A stretch of 64,000 bases of DNA from Hydractinia symbiolongicarpus. Its lineage: Eukaryota > Cnidaria > Hydrozoa > Anthoathecata > Hydractiniidae. Below, one piece after another: positions 23,151-36,435 of the stretch. The DNA lies in NCBI RefSeq assembly GCF_029227915.1, contig NC_079887.1, positions 1,116,001-1,180,000 of the forward strand, read 5' to 3'. Within the stretch, counting starts at the first letter, position 1; every line of letters starts with the position of its first letter. The notes beneath the pieces are model-generated. The model saw nothing but the letters and a program-made list of their open reading frames with translations. It searched no databases and was not told the origin of the DNA. The position numbers and the translations under genes were made by a program.

Positions 23151-25969
23151 CGGCCCGTATAGTCAAAAGTATACAAAGAAATTACCCAGGGTGTAAACTC
23201 ATTTCCCGAACGATTTTGTAAATTATTATTTCACCACTAAGCCCATGAGACTTGTAGTATTTAAAAATATTTTCATTTTTGATGAGACGCTGAATAAAAG
23301 AAGTTTAATCGCCGGCAAACAAAAACCCGCGACTTCCCGTAAATCCCGGACTCGGCCCGTATAGTCAAAAGTATACAAAGAAAGTACCCAGGGAGTAAAC
23401 TCATTTCCCGAACGATTTTTTAAATTATTTTTTCACCACTAAAATGCATGAGACTTGTAGTTTTCAAAAATATTTTCAATTTTGATGAGACGCTGAATAA
23501 AAGAGGTTTAATCGCCGGCAAACGAAAACCTGCGATTTCCCGTGAATCCCGGACTCAGCCCGTATAGTCAAAAGTATACAAAAAAAGTACCCGGGGTGTA
23601 AACTCATTTCCCGAACGATTTTTTAAATTAATTTTCACCACTAAAACGCATGAGACTTGTAGGTTTCAAAAATGTTTTCATTTTTGATGAGACACTGAAT
23701 AAAAGAAGTTTAATCGCCGGCAAACGAAAACCTGCGATTTCCCGTAAATCCCGGACTCGGCCCGTATAGTCACAAGTATACAAAGAAAGGACCCGGGGAG
23801 TAAACTAATTTCCCAAACGATTTTTTAAATTATTATTTCAACACTAAAGCCCATGAGACTTGTAGTTTTTAAAAATGTTTTCATTTTTGATAAGACGCTG
23901 AATAAAAGAAGTTTAATCGCCGGCAGACGAAAACCTGCGATTTCCCGTAAATCCCGGACTCGGCCCGTATAGTCAAAAGTATACAAAGAAAGTACCCAAG
24001 GAGTAAACTCATTTCCCAAACGATTATTTAAATTATTATTTCACCACTAAAGCCCATGAGACTTGTAGTTTTTAAAAAAGTTTTCATTTTTGATGAGACG
24101 CTGAATAAAAGAAGTTTAATCGCCGGCAAACGAAAACCCGGGATTTTCCGTAAATCCCGGACTCGGCCCGTATAGTCAAAAGTATACAAGGAAAGTACCC
24201 AGTGAGTAAACCCATTTCCCGAACGAATTTTTAAATTATTTTTTCACCACTAAAACGCATGAGACTTGTAGTTTTCAGAAATGTTTTCATTTTTGATGAG
24301 ACACTGAATAAAAGAAGTTTAATCGCCGGCAAACGAAAACCTGCGATTTCCCGTAAATCCCGGACTCGGCCCGTATAGTCACAAGTATACAAAGAAAGGA
24401 CCCGGGGAGTAAACTAATTTCCCAAACGATTTTTTAAATTATTATTTCAACACTAAAGCCCATGAGACTTGTAGTTTTTAAAAATGTTTTCATTTTTGAT
24501 AAGACGCTGAATAAAAGAAGTTTAATCGCCGGCAGACGAAAACCTGCGATTTCCCGTAAATCCCAGACTCGGCCCGTATAGTCAAAAGTATACAAAGAAA
24601 TTACCCAGGGTGTAAACTCATTTCCCGAACGATTTTGTAAATTATTATTTCACCACTAAGCCCATGAGACTTGTAGTATTTAAAAATATTTTCATTTTTG
24701 ATGAGACGCTGAATAAAAGAAGTTTAATCGCCGGCAAACAAAAACCCGCGACTTCCCGTAAATCCCGGACTCGGCCCGTATAGTCAAAAGTATACAAAGA
24801 AAGTACCCAGGGAGTAAACTCATTTCCCGAACGATTTTTTAAATTATTTTTTCACCACTAAAATGCATGAGACTTGTAGTTTTCAAAAATATTTTCAATT
24901 TTGATGAGACGCTGAATAAAAGAGGTTTAATCGCCGGCAAACGAAAACCTGCGATTTCCCGTGAATCCCGGACTCAGCCCGTATAGTCAAAAGTATACAA
25001 AAAAAGTACCCGGGGTGTAAACTCATTTCCCGAACGATTTTTTAAATTAATTTTCACCACTAAAACGCATGAGACTTGTAGGTTTCAAAAATGTTTTCAT
25101 TTTTGATGAGACACTGAATAAAAGAAGTTTAATCGCCGGCAAACGAAAACCTGCGATTTCCCGTAAATCCCGGACTCGGCCCGTATAGTCACAAGTATAC
25201 AAAGAAAGGACCCGGGGAGTAAACTAATTTCCCAAACGATTTTTTAAATTATTATTTCAACACTAAAGCCCATGAGACTTGTAGTTTTTAAAAATGTTTT
25301 CATTTTTGATAAGACGCTGAATAAAAGAAGTTTAATCGCCGGCAGACGAAAACCTGCGATTTCCCGTAAATCCCGGACTCGGCCCGTATAGTCAAAAGTA
25401 TACAAAGAAAGTACCCAAGGAGTAAACTCATTTCCCAAACGATTATTTAAATTATTATTTCACCACTAAAGCCCATGAGACTTGTAGTTTTTAAAAAAGT
25501 TTTCATTTTTGATGAGACGCTGAATAAAAGAAGTTTAATCGCCGGCAAACGAAAACCCGATATTTTCCGTAAATCCCGGACTCGGCCCGTATAGTCAAAA
25601 GTATACAAGGAAAGTACCCAGTGAGTAAACCCATTTCCCGAACGAATTTTTAAATTATTTTTTCACCACTAAAACGCATGAGACTTGTAGTTTTCAGAAA
25701 TGTTTTCATTTTTGATGAGACACTGAATAAAAGAAGTTTAATCGCCGGTAAACGAAAACCTGCGATTTCCCGTAAATCCCGGACTCGGCCCGTATAGTCA
25801 CAAGTATACAAAGAAAGGACCCGGGGAGTAAACTAATTTCCCAAACGATTTTTTAAATTATTATTTCAACACTAAAGCCCATGAGACTTGTAGTTTTTAA
25901 AAATGTTTTCATTTTTGATAAGACGCTGAATAAAAGAAGTTTAATCGCCGGCAGACGAAAACCTGCGAT
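23130..25969 (+). repeat. Near-identical tandem pair of 7-monomer HOR units, 1,419 bp
   Basis: Markers GATTTTGTAAATTATT (about 23,212 and 24,631), CACTAAGCCCATGAG (one base short), AAATGCATGAGAC, AAATATTTTCAATTTTG, AAAAAAGTACCCGGGG and TTAAAAAAGTTTTC recur at 1,419 bp. The copies differ at very few sites, for example ACCCGGGATTTTCC against ACCCGATATTTTCC and GCCGGCAAACG against GCCGGTAAACG. Homology ends near 25,970. The unit overlaps in content with the 5-mer block just upstream, so the two HORs share ancestry. Confidence 0.85.
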
Positions 25970-27770
25970 TTTCCGTAAATCCCGGACTCGGCCCGTATAG
26001 TCAAAAGTATACAAGGAAAGTACCCAGTGAGTAAACCCATTTCCCGAACGAATTTTTAAATTATTTTTTCACCACTAAAACACATGAGACTTGTAGTTTT
26101 CAGAAATGTTTTCATTTTTGATGAGACGCTTGATGAAAGTGGTTTAATCGCCGGCAAACGAAAAGCCGCGATTTCCCGTAAATCCCGGGCTTGGTCCTTA
26201 TAGTCGAATGTATACAAAGAAAGTACCCTGTGAGTAAACTCATTTCCAAAACGATTTTTTAAATTATCTTTTCACCACTAAAACGCTTGAGACTTGTAGT
26301 TTTCAAAAATGTTTTCATTTTTGATGAGACGCTGAATAAAAGAAGTTTAATCGCCGGCAAACGAAAACCCGCCATTTCCCGTAAACCCCGAACTCGGTCC
26401 GCATAGTCAAGAGTATACAAAGAAAGTACCCAGGGAGTAAACTCATTTCCCAAACGATTTTTTAAATAATTTTTTCACCACTAAAACGCATGAGACTTGT
26501 AGTTTTCAAAAATGTTTTCATTTTTGATGAGACACTGAATAAAAGAAGTTTAATCGCCGGCAAACGAAAACCTGCGATTTCCAGTAAATCCCGGACTCGG
26601 CCCGTATAGTCAAAAGTATACAAAGAAAGGACCCGGGGAGTAAACTAATTTCCCAAACGATTTTTTAAATTATTATTTCACCACTAAAACGCATGAGACT
26701 TGTAGTTTTCAGAAATCTTTTCATTTTTGATGAGACGCTGAATAAAAGAAGTTTAATCGCCGGCAAACGAAAACCTGCGATTTCCCGTAAATCCCGGACT
26801 CGGCCCCTATAGTCAAAAGTATACAAAGAAAGTACCCAGAGAGTAAACTCATTTCCCAAAAGATTTTTTAAATTTATATTTTACCACTAAAGCCCATGAG
26901 ACTTGTAGTTTTTAAAAATGTTTTCATTTTTGATGAGACGCTGAATAAAAGAAGTTTAATCGCCGGCAAACGAAAACCCGGGATTTCCCGTAAATCCCGG
27001 ACTCGGCCCGTATAGTCAAAAGTATACAAGGAAAGTACGCAGTGGGTAAACTCATTTCCCGAACGAATTTTTAAATTATTTTTTCACCACTAAAACGCAT
27101 GAGACTTGTAGTTTTCAGAAATGTTTTCATTTTTGATGAGACGCTTGATGAAAGTGGTTTAATCGCCGGCAAACCAAAAGCCGCGATTTCCCGTAAATCT
27201 CAGGCTTGGCCCGTATAGTCGAATGTATACAAAGAAAGTACCCTGTGAGTAAACTCATTTCCAAAACGATTTTTTAAATTAACTTTTCACCACTAAAACG
27301 CTTGAGACTTGTTGTTTTCAAAAATGTTTTTATTTTTGATGAGACGCTGAATAAAAGAAGTTTAATCGCCGGCAACGAAAACCCGCCATTTCCCGTAAAC
27401 CCCGGACTCGGCCCGCATAGTCAAAAGTATACAAAGAAAGTACCCAGGGAGTAAACTCATTTACCGAACGATTTTTTAAATTATTTTTTCACCACTAAAA
27501 CGCATTAGACTTGTAGTTTTCAAAAATGTTTTCATTTTTGATGAGACGCTGAATAAAAGAAGTTTAATCGCCGGCAAACGAAAACCTGCGATTTCCCGTA
27601 AATCCCGGTCTCGGCCCGTATAGTCAAAAGTATACAAAGAAAGTACCCAGGGTGTAAACTCATTTCCCGAACGATTTTGTAAATTATTATTTCACCACTA
27701 AGCCCATGAGACTTGTAGTATTTAAAAATATTTTCATTTTTGATGAGGCGCTGAGTAAAAGAAGTTTAAT
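25965..27770 (+). repeat. Nine-monomer segment duplicated 4,867 bp downstream (copy 1)
   Basis: From about 25,965 the order of variants matches 30,832 onwards at a constant 4,867-bp offset, equal to 24 monomers. Shared markers are GATGAAAGTGG, GGTCCTTATAG, the C-type unit with TCAAGAGTATAC, TTTCCAGTAAATCC, CCCAGAGAG with CCCAAAAGATT, AAGTACGCAGTG-type changes, and CAACGAAAACCCGCC. The match breaks near 27,770 / 32,637, where the downstream copy has a chimeric monomer. Confidence 0.8.
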
Positions 27771-30175
27771 CGCCGGCAAACGAAAACCCGCGACTTCCCG
27801 TAAATCCCGGACTCGGCCCGTACAGTCAAAAGTATACAAAGAAATTACCCAGGGAGTAAACTCATTTCCCGAACGATTTTTTAAATTATTTTTTCACCAC
27901 TAAAACGCATGAGACTTGTAGTTTTCAAAAATGTTTTCAATTTTGATGAGACGCTGAATAAAAGAGGTTTAATCGCCGGCAAACGAAAACCTGCGATTTC
28001 CCTTGAATCCCGGACTCAGCCCGTATAGTCAAAAGTATACAAAAAAAGTACCCGGGGTGTAAACTCATTTCCCGAACGATTTTTTAAATTAATTTTCACC
28101 ACTAAAACGCATGAGACTTGTAGTTTTCAGAAAGGTTTTCATTTTTAATGAGACGCTTAATGAAAGTTGTTTAATCGCCGGCAAAAGAAAACCCGCGATT
28201 TCCCGTAAATCCCGGGCTTGGCCCGTATAGTCGAATGTATACAAAGAAAGAACCCAGGAAGTAAACTCATTTCCCGAACGATTTTTTAAATTTTTTTTTC
28301 ACCAATAAAACGCATGAGACTTGTAGTTTTCAAAAATGTTTTCATTTTTGATGAGACGCTGAATAAAAGAAGTTTAATCGCCGGCAAACGAAAACCCGCG
28401 ATTTCCCGTAAATCCCAGGCTTGGCCCGTATAGTCAAAAGTATACAAAGATAGTACCCAGGGAGTAAACTCATTTCCCGAACGATTTTTTAAATCATTTT
28501 TTCACCACTAAAACGCATGAGACTTGTAGTTTTCAAAAATGTTTTCATTTTTGATGAGACACTGAATAAAAGAAGTTTAATCGCCGGCAAACGAAAACCT
28601 GCGATTTCCCGTAAATCCCGGACTCGGCCCGTATAGTCACAAGTATACAAAAAAAGGACCCAGGTAGTAAACTAATTTCCCAAACGATTTTTTAAATTAT
28701 TATTTCAACACTAAAGCCCATGAGACTTGTAGTTTTTAAAAATGTTTTCATTTTTGATGAGACGCTGAATAAAAGAAGTTTAATCGCCGGCAACGAAAAC
28801 CCGCCATTTCCCGTAAACCCCGGACTCGGCCCGCATAGTCAAAAGTATACAAAGAAAGTACCCAGGGAGTAAACTCATTTCCCGAACGATTTTTTAAATT
28901 ATTTTTTCACCACTAAAACGCATTAGACTTGTAGTTTTCAAAAATGTTTTCATTTTTGATGAGACGCTGAATAAAAGAAGTTTAATCGCCGGCAAACGAA
29001 AACCTGCGATTTCCCGTAAATCCCGGTCTCGGCCCGTATAGTCAAAAGTATACAAAGAAAGTACCCAGGGTGTAAACTCATTTCCCGAACGATTTTGTAA
29101 ATTATTATTTCACCACTAAGCCCATGAGACTTGTAGTATTTAAAAATATTTTCATTTTTGATGAGGCGCTGAATAAAAGAAGTTTAATCGCCGGCAAACG
29201 AAAACCCGCGACTTCCCGTAAATCCCGGACTCGGCCCGTACAGTCAAAAGTATACAAAGAAAGTACCCAGGGAGTAAACTCATTTCCCGAACGATTTTTT
29301 AAATTATTTTTTCACCACTAAAACGCATGAGACTTGTAGTTTTCAAAAATGTTTTCAATTTTGATGAGACGTTGAATAAAAGAGGTTTAATCGCCGGCAA
29401 ACGAAAACCTGCGATTTCCCTTGAATCCCGGACTCAGCCCGTATAGTCAAAAGTATACAAAAAAAGTACCCGGGGTGTAAACTCATTTCCCGAACGATTT
29501 TTTAAATTAATTTTCACCACTAAAACGCATGAGACTTGTAGTTTTCAGAAAGGTTTTCATTTTTAATGAGACGCTTAATGAAAGTTGTTTAATCGCCGGC
29601 AAAAGAAAAACCCGCGATTTCCCGTAAATCCCGGGCTTGGCCCGTATAGTCGAATGTATACAAAGAAAGAACCCAGGAAGTAAACTCATTTCCCGAACGA
29701 TTTTTTAAATTTTTTTTTCACCAATAAAACGCATGAGACTTGTAGTTTTCAAAAATGTTTTCATTTTTGATGAGACGCTGAATAAAAGAAGTTTAATCGC
29801 CGGCAAACGAAAACCCGCGATTTCCCGTAAATCCCAGGCTTGGCCCGTATAGTCAAAAGTATACAAAGATAGTACCCAGGGAGTAAACTCATTTCCCGAA
29901 CGATTTTTTAAATCATTTTTTCACCACTAAAACGCATGAGACTTGTAGTTTTCAAAAATGTTTTCATTTTTGATGAGACACTGAATAAAAGAAGTTTAAT
30001 CGCCGGCAAACGAAAACCTGCGATTTCCCGTAAATCCCGGACTCGGCCCGTATAGTCACAAGTATACAAAGAAAGGACCCGGGTAGTAAACTAATTTCCC
30101 AAACGATTTTTTAAATTATTATTTCAACACTAAAGCCCATGAGACTTGTAGTTTTTAAAAATGTTTTCATTTTTG
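27340..30175 (+). repeat. Tandem pair of 7-monomer HOR units, 1,418 bp
   Basis: GGCAACGAAAACCCGCC (27,371 and 28,789), GATGAGGCGCTGA, CCCGTACAGTC, TTTCCCTTGAATCCC, AGAAAGGTTTTCATTTTTAA, CACCAATAAAACG and AAATCATTTTTTCACC all repeat at 1,418 bp. The second copy differs at a few sites, such as GAGTAAAAG against GAATAAAAG and AAAGAAATTACCC against AAAGAAAGTACCC. This pair sits inside the larger 24-monomer offset. Confidence 0.83.
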
Positions 30176-30831
30176 ATGAGACGCTGAATAAAAGAAGTTT
30201 AATCGCCGGCAAACGAAAACCCGCGATTTCCCGTAAATCACGGACTTGGCCCGTATAGTCAAAAGTATACAAAGAAAGTACCCAGGGAGTAAACACATTT
30301 CCCGAACGATTTTTTAAATTATTTTTTCACCACTAAAACGCATGAGACTTGCAGTTTTCAGAAATCTTTTCATTTTTGATGAGACGCTGAATAAAAGAAG
30401 TTTAATCGCCGGCAGACGAAAACCTGCGATTTCCCGTAAATCCCGGACTCGGCCCGTATAGTCAAAAGTATACAAAGAAAGTACCCAAGGAGTAAACTCA
30501 TTTCCCAAACGATTAGTTAAATTATTATTTCACCACTAAAGCCCATGAGACTTGTAGTTTTTAAAAATGTTTTCATTTTTGATAAGACGCTGAATAAAAG
30601 AAGTTTAATCGCCGGCAGACGAAAACCTGCGATTTCCCGTAAATCCCGGACTCGGCCCGTATAGTCAAAAGTATACAAAGAAAGTACCCAAGGAGTAAAC
30701 TCATTTCCCAAACGATTATTTAAATTATTATTTCACCACTAAAGCCCATGAGACTTGTAGTTTTTAAAAATGTTTTCATTTTTGATGAGACGCTGAATAA
30801 AAGAAGTTTAATCGCCGGCAAACGAAAACCC

Positions 30832-32637
30832 GGGATTTTCCGTAAATCCCGGACTCGGCCCGTATAGTCAAAAGTATACAAGGAAAGTACCCAGTGAGTA
30901 AACCCATTTCCCGAACGAATTTTTAAATTATTTTTTCACCACTAAAACGCATGAGACTTGTAGTTTTCAGAAATGTTTTCATTTTTGATGAGACGCTTGA
31001 TGAAAGTGGTTTAATCGCCGGCAAACGAAAAGCCGCGATTTCCCGTAAATCCCGGGCTTGGTCCTTATAGTCGAATGTATACAAAGAAAGTACCCTGTGA
31101 GTAAACTCATTTCCAAAACGATTTTTTAAATTATCTTTTCACCACTAAAACGCTTGAGACTTGTAGTTTTCAAAAATGTTTTCATTTTTGATGAGACGCT
31201 GAATAAAAGAAGTTTAATCGCCGGCAAACGAAAACCCGCCATTTCCCGTAAACCCCGGACTCGGTCCGCATAGTCAAGAGTATACAAAGAAAGTACCCAG
31301 GGAGTAAACTCATTTCCCAAACGATTTTTTAAATAATTTTTTCACCACTAAAACGCATGAGACTTGTAGTTTTCAAAAATGTTTTCATGTTTGATGAGAC
31401 ACTGAATAAAAGAAGTTTAATCGCCGGCAAACGAAAACCTGCGATTTCCAGTAAATCCCGGACTCGGCCCGTATAGTCAAAAGTATACAAAGAAAGGACC
31501 CGGGGAGTAAACTAATTTCCCAAACGATTTTTTAAATTATTATTTCACCACTAAAACGCATGAGACTTGTAGTTTTCAGAAATCTTTTCATTTTTGATGA
31601 GACGCTGAATAAAAGAAGTTTAATCGCCGGCAAACGAAAACCTGCGATTTCCAGTAAATCCCGGACTCGGCCCCTATAGTCAAAAGTATACAAAGAAAGT
31701 ACCCAGAGAGTAAACTCATTTCCCAAAAGATTTTTTAAATTTATATTTTACCACTAAAGCCCATGAGACTTGTAGTTTTTAAAAATGTTTTCATTTTTGA
31801 TGAGACGCTGAATAAAAGAAGTTTAATCGCCGGCAAACGAAAACCCGGGATTTCCCGTAAATCCCGGACTCGGCCCGTATAGTCAAAAGTATACAAGGAA
31901 AATACGCAGTGAGTAAACTCATTTCCCGAACGAATTTTTAAATTATTTTTTCACCACTAAAACGCATGAGACTTGTAGTTTTCAGAAATGTTTTCATTTT
32001 TGATGAGAGGCTTGATGAAAGTGGTTTAATCGCCGGCAAACCAAAAGCCGCGATTTCCCGTAAATCCCGGGCTTGGCCCGTATAGTCGAATGTATACAAA
32101 GAAAGTACCCTGTGAGTAAACTCATTTCCAAAACGATTTTTTAAATTAACTTTTCACCACTAAAACGCTTGAGACTTGTTGTTTTCAAAAATGTTTTTAT
32201 TTTTGATGAGACGCTGAATAAAAGAAGTTTAATCGCCGGCAACGAAAACCCGCCATTTCCCGTAAACCCCGGACTCGGCCCGCATAGTCAAAAGTATACA
32301 AAGAAAGTACCCAGGAAGTAAACTCATTTCCCGAACGATTTTTTAAATTATTTTTTCACCACTAAAACGCATTAGACTTGTAGTTTTCAAAAATGTTTTC
32401 ATTTTTGATGAGACGCTGAATAAAAGAAGTTTAATCGCCGGCAAACGAAAACCTGCGATTTCCCGTAAATCCCGGACTCGGCTCGTATAGTCAAAAGTAT
32501 ACAAAGAAAGTACCCAGGGTGTAAACTCATTTCCCGAACGATTTTGTAAATTATTATTTCACCACTAAGCCCATGAGACTTGTAGTGATTAAAAATATTT
32601 TCATTTTTGATGAGACGCTGAATAAAAGTTGTTTAAT
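30832..32637 (+). repeat. Nine-monomer segment, copy 2 (offset 4,867 bp)
   Basis: This is the downstream partner of 25,965-27,770. It retains the same monomer order, with scattered private changes such as CATGTTTGATGAG near 31,388, GAAAATACGCAG near 31,909 and GAGAGGCTTGATG near 32,006. It ends at the chimeric monomer described separately. Confidence 0.8.
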
Positions 32638-32770
32638 CGCCGGCAAAAGAAAACCCGCGATTTCCCGTAAATCCCGGGCTTGGCCCGTATAGTCGAATGT
32701 ATACAAAGAAAGAACCCAGGAAGTAAACTCATTTCCCGAACGATTTTTTAAATTTTTTTTTCACCAATAA
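32570..32770 (+). repeat. Chimeric B/D monomer at an HOR deletion junction
   Basis: The left half is B-type (CACTAAGCCCATGAG, TAGTGATTAAAAATATT, CGCTGAATAAAAG). From AAAAGTTGTTTAATCGCC onward it matches the D-type unit GTTGTTTAATCGCCGGCAAA that lies about two monomers later in the related copies at 27.7-28.2 and 29.1-29.6 kb. The fusion removes two monomers relative to those copies. TAGTGATTAAAA is a private change. Confidence 0.75.
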
Positions 32771-35700
32771 AACGCATGAGACTTGTAGTTTTCAAAAATG
32801 TTTTCATTTTTGATGAGACGCTGAATAAAAGAAGTTTAATCGCCGGCAAACGAAAACCCGCGATTTCCCGTAAATCCCAGGCTTGGCCCGTATAGTCAAA
32901 AGTATACAAAGATAGTACCCAGGAAGTAAACTCATTTCCCGAACGATTTTTTAAATCATTTTTTCACCACTAAAACGCATGAGACTTGTAGTTTTCAAAA
33001 ATGTTTTCATTTTTGATGAGACACTGAATAAAAGAAGTTTAATCGCCGGCAAACGAAAACCTGCGATTTCCCGTAAATCCCGGACTCGGCCCGTATAGTC
33101 ACAAGTATACAAAGAAAGGACCCGGGTAGTAAACTAATTTCCCAAACGATTTTTTAAATTATTATTTCAACACTAAAGCCCATGAGACTTGTAGTTTTTA
33201 AAAATGTTTTCATTTTTGATGAGACGCTGAATAAAAGAAGTTTAATCGCCGGCAAACGAAAACCCGCGATTTCCCGTAAATCACGGACTTGGCCGGTATA
33301 GTCAAAAGTATACAAAGAAAGTACCCAGGGAGTAAACACATTTCTCGAACGATTTTTTAAATTATTTTTTCACCACTAAAACGCATGAGACTTGCAGTTT
33401 TCAGAAATCTTTTCATTTTTGATGAGACGCTGAATAAAAGAAGTTTAATCGCCGGCAGACAAAAAACCTGCGATTTCCCGTAAATCCCGGACTCGGCCCG
33501 TATAGTCAAAAGTATACAAAGAAAGTACCCAAGGAGTAAACTCATTTCCCAAACGATTATTTAAATTATTATTTCACCACTAAATCCCATGAGACTTGTA
33601 GTTTTTAAAAATGTTTTCATTTTTGATGAGACGCTGAATAAAAGAAGTTTAATCGCCGGCAGACGAAAACCTGCGATTTCCCGTAAATCCCGGGCTTGGT
33701 CCTTATAGTCGAATGTATACAAAGAAAGTACCCTGTGAGTAAACTCATTTCCAAAACGATTTTTTAAATTATCTTTTCACCACTAAAACGCTTGAGACTT
33801 GTAGTTTTCAAAAATGTTTTCATTTTTGATGAGACGCTGAATAAAAGAAGTTTAATCGCCGGCAAACGAAAACCCGCCATTTCCCGTAAACTCCGGACTC
33901 GGTCCGCATAGTCAAGAGTATACGAAGAAAGTACCCAGGGAGTAAACTCATTTCCCGAACGATTTTTTAAATAATTTTTTCACCACTAAAACGCATGAGA
34001 CTTGTAGTTTTCAGAAATCTTTTCATTTTTGATGAGACACTGAATAAAAGAAGTTTAATCGCCGGCAAACGAAAACCTGCGATTTCCCGTAAATCCCGGA
34101 CTCGGCCCCTATAGTCAAAAGTATACAAAGAAAGTACCCAGAGAGTAAACTCATTTCCCAAAAGATTTTTTAAATTTATATTTTACCACTAAAGCCCATG
34201 AGACTTGTAGTTTTTAAAAATGTTTTCATTTTTGATGAGACGCTGAATAAAAGAAGTTTAATCGCCGGCAAACGAAAACCCGGGATTTCCCGTAAATCCC
34301 GGACTCGGCCCGTATAGTCAAAAGCATACAAGGAAAGTACGCAGTGAGTAAACTCATTTCCCGAACGAATTTTTAAATTATTTTTTCACCACTAAAACGC
34401 ATGAGACTTGTAGTTTTCAGAAATGTTTTCATTTTTGATGAGACGCTTGATGAAAGTGGTTTAATCGCCGGCAAACCAAAAGCCGCGATTTCCCGTAAAT
34501 CCCGGGCTTGGCCCGTATAGTCGAATGTATACAAAGAAAGTACCCTGTGAGTAAACTCATTTCCAAAACGATTTTTTAAATTAACTTTTCACCACTAAAA
34601 CGCTTGAGACTTGTTGTTTTCAAAAATGTTTTTATTTTTGATGAGACGCTGAATAAAAGAAGTTTAATCGCCGGCAACGAAAACCCGCCATTTCACGTAA
34701 ACCCCGGACTCGGCCCGCATAGTCAAAAGTATACAAAGAAAGTACCCAGGGAGTAAACTCATTTCCCGAACGATTTTTTAAATTATTTTTTCACCACTAA
34801 AACGCATTAGACTTGTAGTTTTCAAAAATGTTTTCATTTTTGATGAGACGCTGAATAAAAGAAGTTTAATCGCCGGCAAACGAAAACCTGCGATTTCCCG
34901 TAAATCCCGGGCTCGGCCCGTATAGTCAAAATTATACAAAGAAAGTACCCAGGGTGTAAACTCATTTCCCGAACGATTTTGTAAATTATTATTTCACCAC
35001 TAAGCCCATGAGACTTGTAGTATTTAAAAATATTTTCATTTTTGATGAGACGCTGAATAAAAGAAGTTTAATCGCCGGCAAACGAAAACCCGCGACTTCC
35101 CGTAAATCCCGGACTCGGCCCGTATAGTCAAAAGTATACAAAGAAAGTACCCAGGGAGTAAACTCATTTCCCGAACGATTTTTTAAATTATTTTTTCACC
35201 ACTAAAACGCATGAGACTTGTAGTTTTTAAAAATGTTTTCAATTTTGATGAGACGCTGAATAAAAGAGGTTTAATCGCCGGCAAACGAAAACCTGCGATT
35301 TCCCTTGAATCCCAGACTCAGCCCGTATAGTCAAAAGTATACAAAAAAAGTACCCGGTGTGTAAACTCATTTCCCGAACGATTTTTTAAATTAATTTTCA
35401 CCACTAAAACGCATGAGACTTGTAGTTTTCAGAAAGGTTTTCATTTTTAATGAGACGCTTAATGAAAGTTGTTTAATCGCCGGCAAAAGAAAACCCGCGA
35501 TTTCCCGTAAATCCCGGGCTTGGCCCGTATAGTCGAATGTATACAAAGAAAGAACCCAGGAAGTAAACTCATTTCCCGAACGATTTTTTAAATTTTTTTT
35601 TCACCAATAAAACGCATGAGACTTGTAGTTTTCAAAAATGTTTTCATTTTTGATAAGACGCTGAATAAAAGAAGTTTAATCGCCGGCAAACGAAAACCTG

Positions 35701-36435
35701 CGATTTCCCGTAAATCCCGGACTCGGCCCGTATAGTCACAAGTATACAAAGAAAGGACCCGGGTAGTAAACTAATTTCCCAAACGATTTTTTAAATTATT
35801 ATTTCAACACTAAAGCCCATGAGACTTGTAGTTTTTAAAAATGTTTTCATTTTTGATGAGACGCTGAATAAAAGAAGTTTAATCGCCGGCAAACGAAAAC
35901 CCGCGATTTCCCGTAAATCACGGACTTGGCCCGTATAGTCAAAAGTATACAAAGAAAGTACCCAGGGAGTAAACACATTTCCCGAACGATTTTTTAAATT
36001 ATTTTTTCACCACTAAAACGCATGAGACTTGCAGTTTTCAGAAATCTTTTCATTTTTGATGAGACGCTGAATAAAAGAAGTTTAATCGCCGGCAGACGAA
36101 AACCTGCGATTTCCCGTAAATCCCGGACTCGGCCCGTATAGTCAAAAGTATACAAAGAAAGTACCCAAGGAGTAAACTCATTTCCCAAACGATTATTTAA
36201 ATTATTATTTCACCACTAAAGCCCATGAGACTTGTAGTTTTTAAAAATGTTTTCATTTTTGATGAGACGCTGAATAAAAGAAGTTTAATCGCCGGCAAAC
36301 GAAAACCCGGGATTTCCCGTAAATCCCGGACTCGGCCCGTATAGTCAAAAGTATACAAGAAAAGTACCCAGTGATTAAACTCATTTCCCGAACGAATTTT
36401 TAAATTATTTTTTCACCAGTAAAACGCATAAAACT

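Larger units (their letters stand above)
30175..36240 (+). repeat. Interleaved 15- and 13-monomer offsets (3,043 and 2,637 bp)
   Basis: The sequence around 30,111-30,500 (AAATCACGGACTTGG, GTAAACACATTTC, GAGACTTGCAGTTTTCAGAAATC, GGCAGACGAAAACC) returns at 33,154-33,550 (offset 3,043 bp) and again at 35,791-36,190 (offset 2,637 bp). The difference between the two offsets is two monomers. Between these anchors lie the D-, C- and E-marker monomers already described. This is one HOR family of changing length. Confidence 0.75.
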
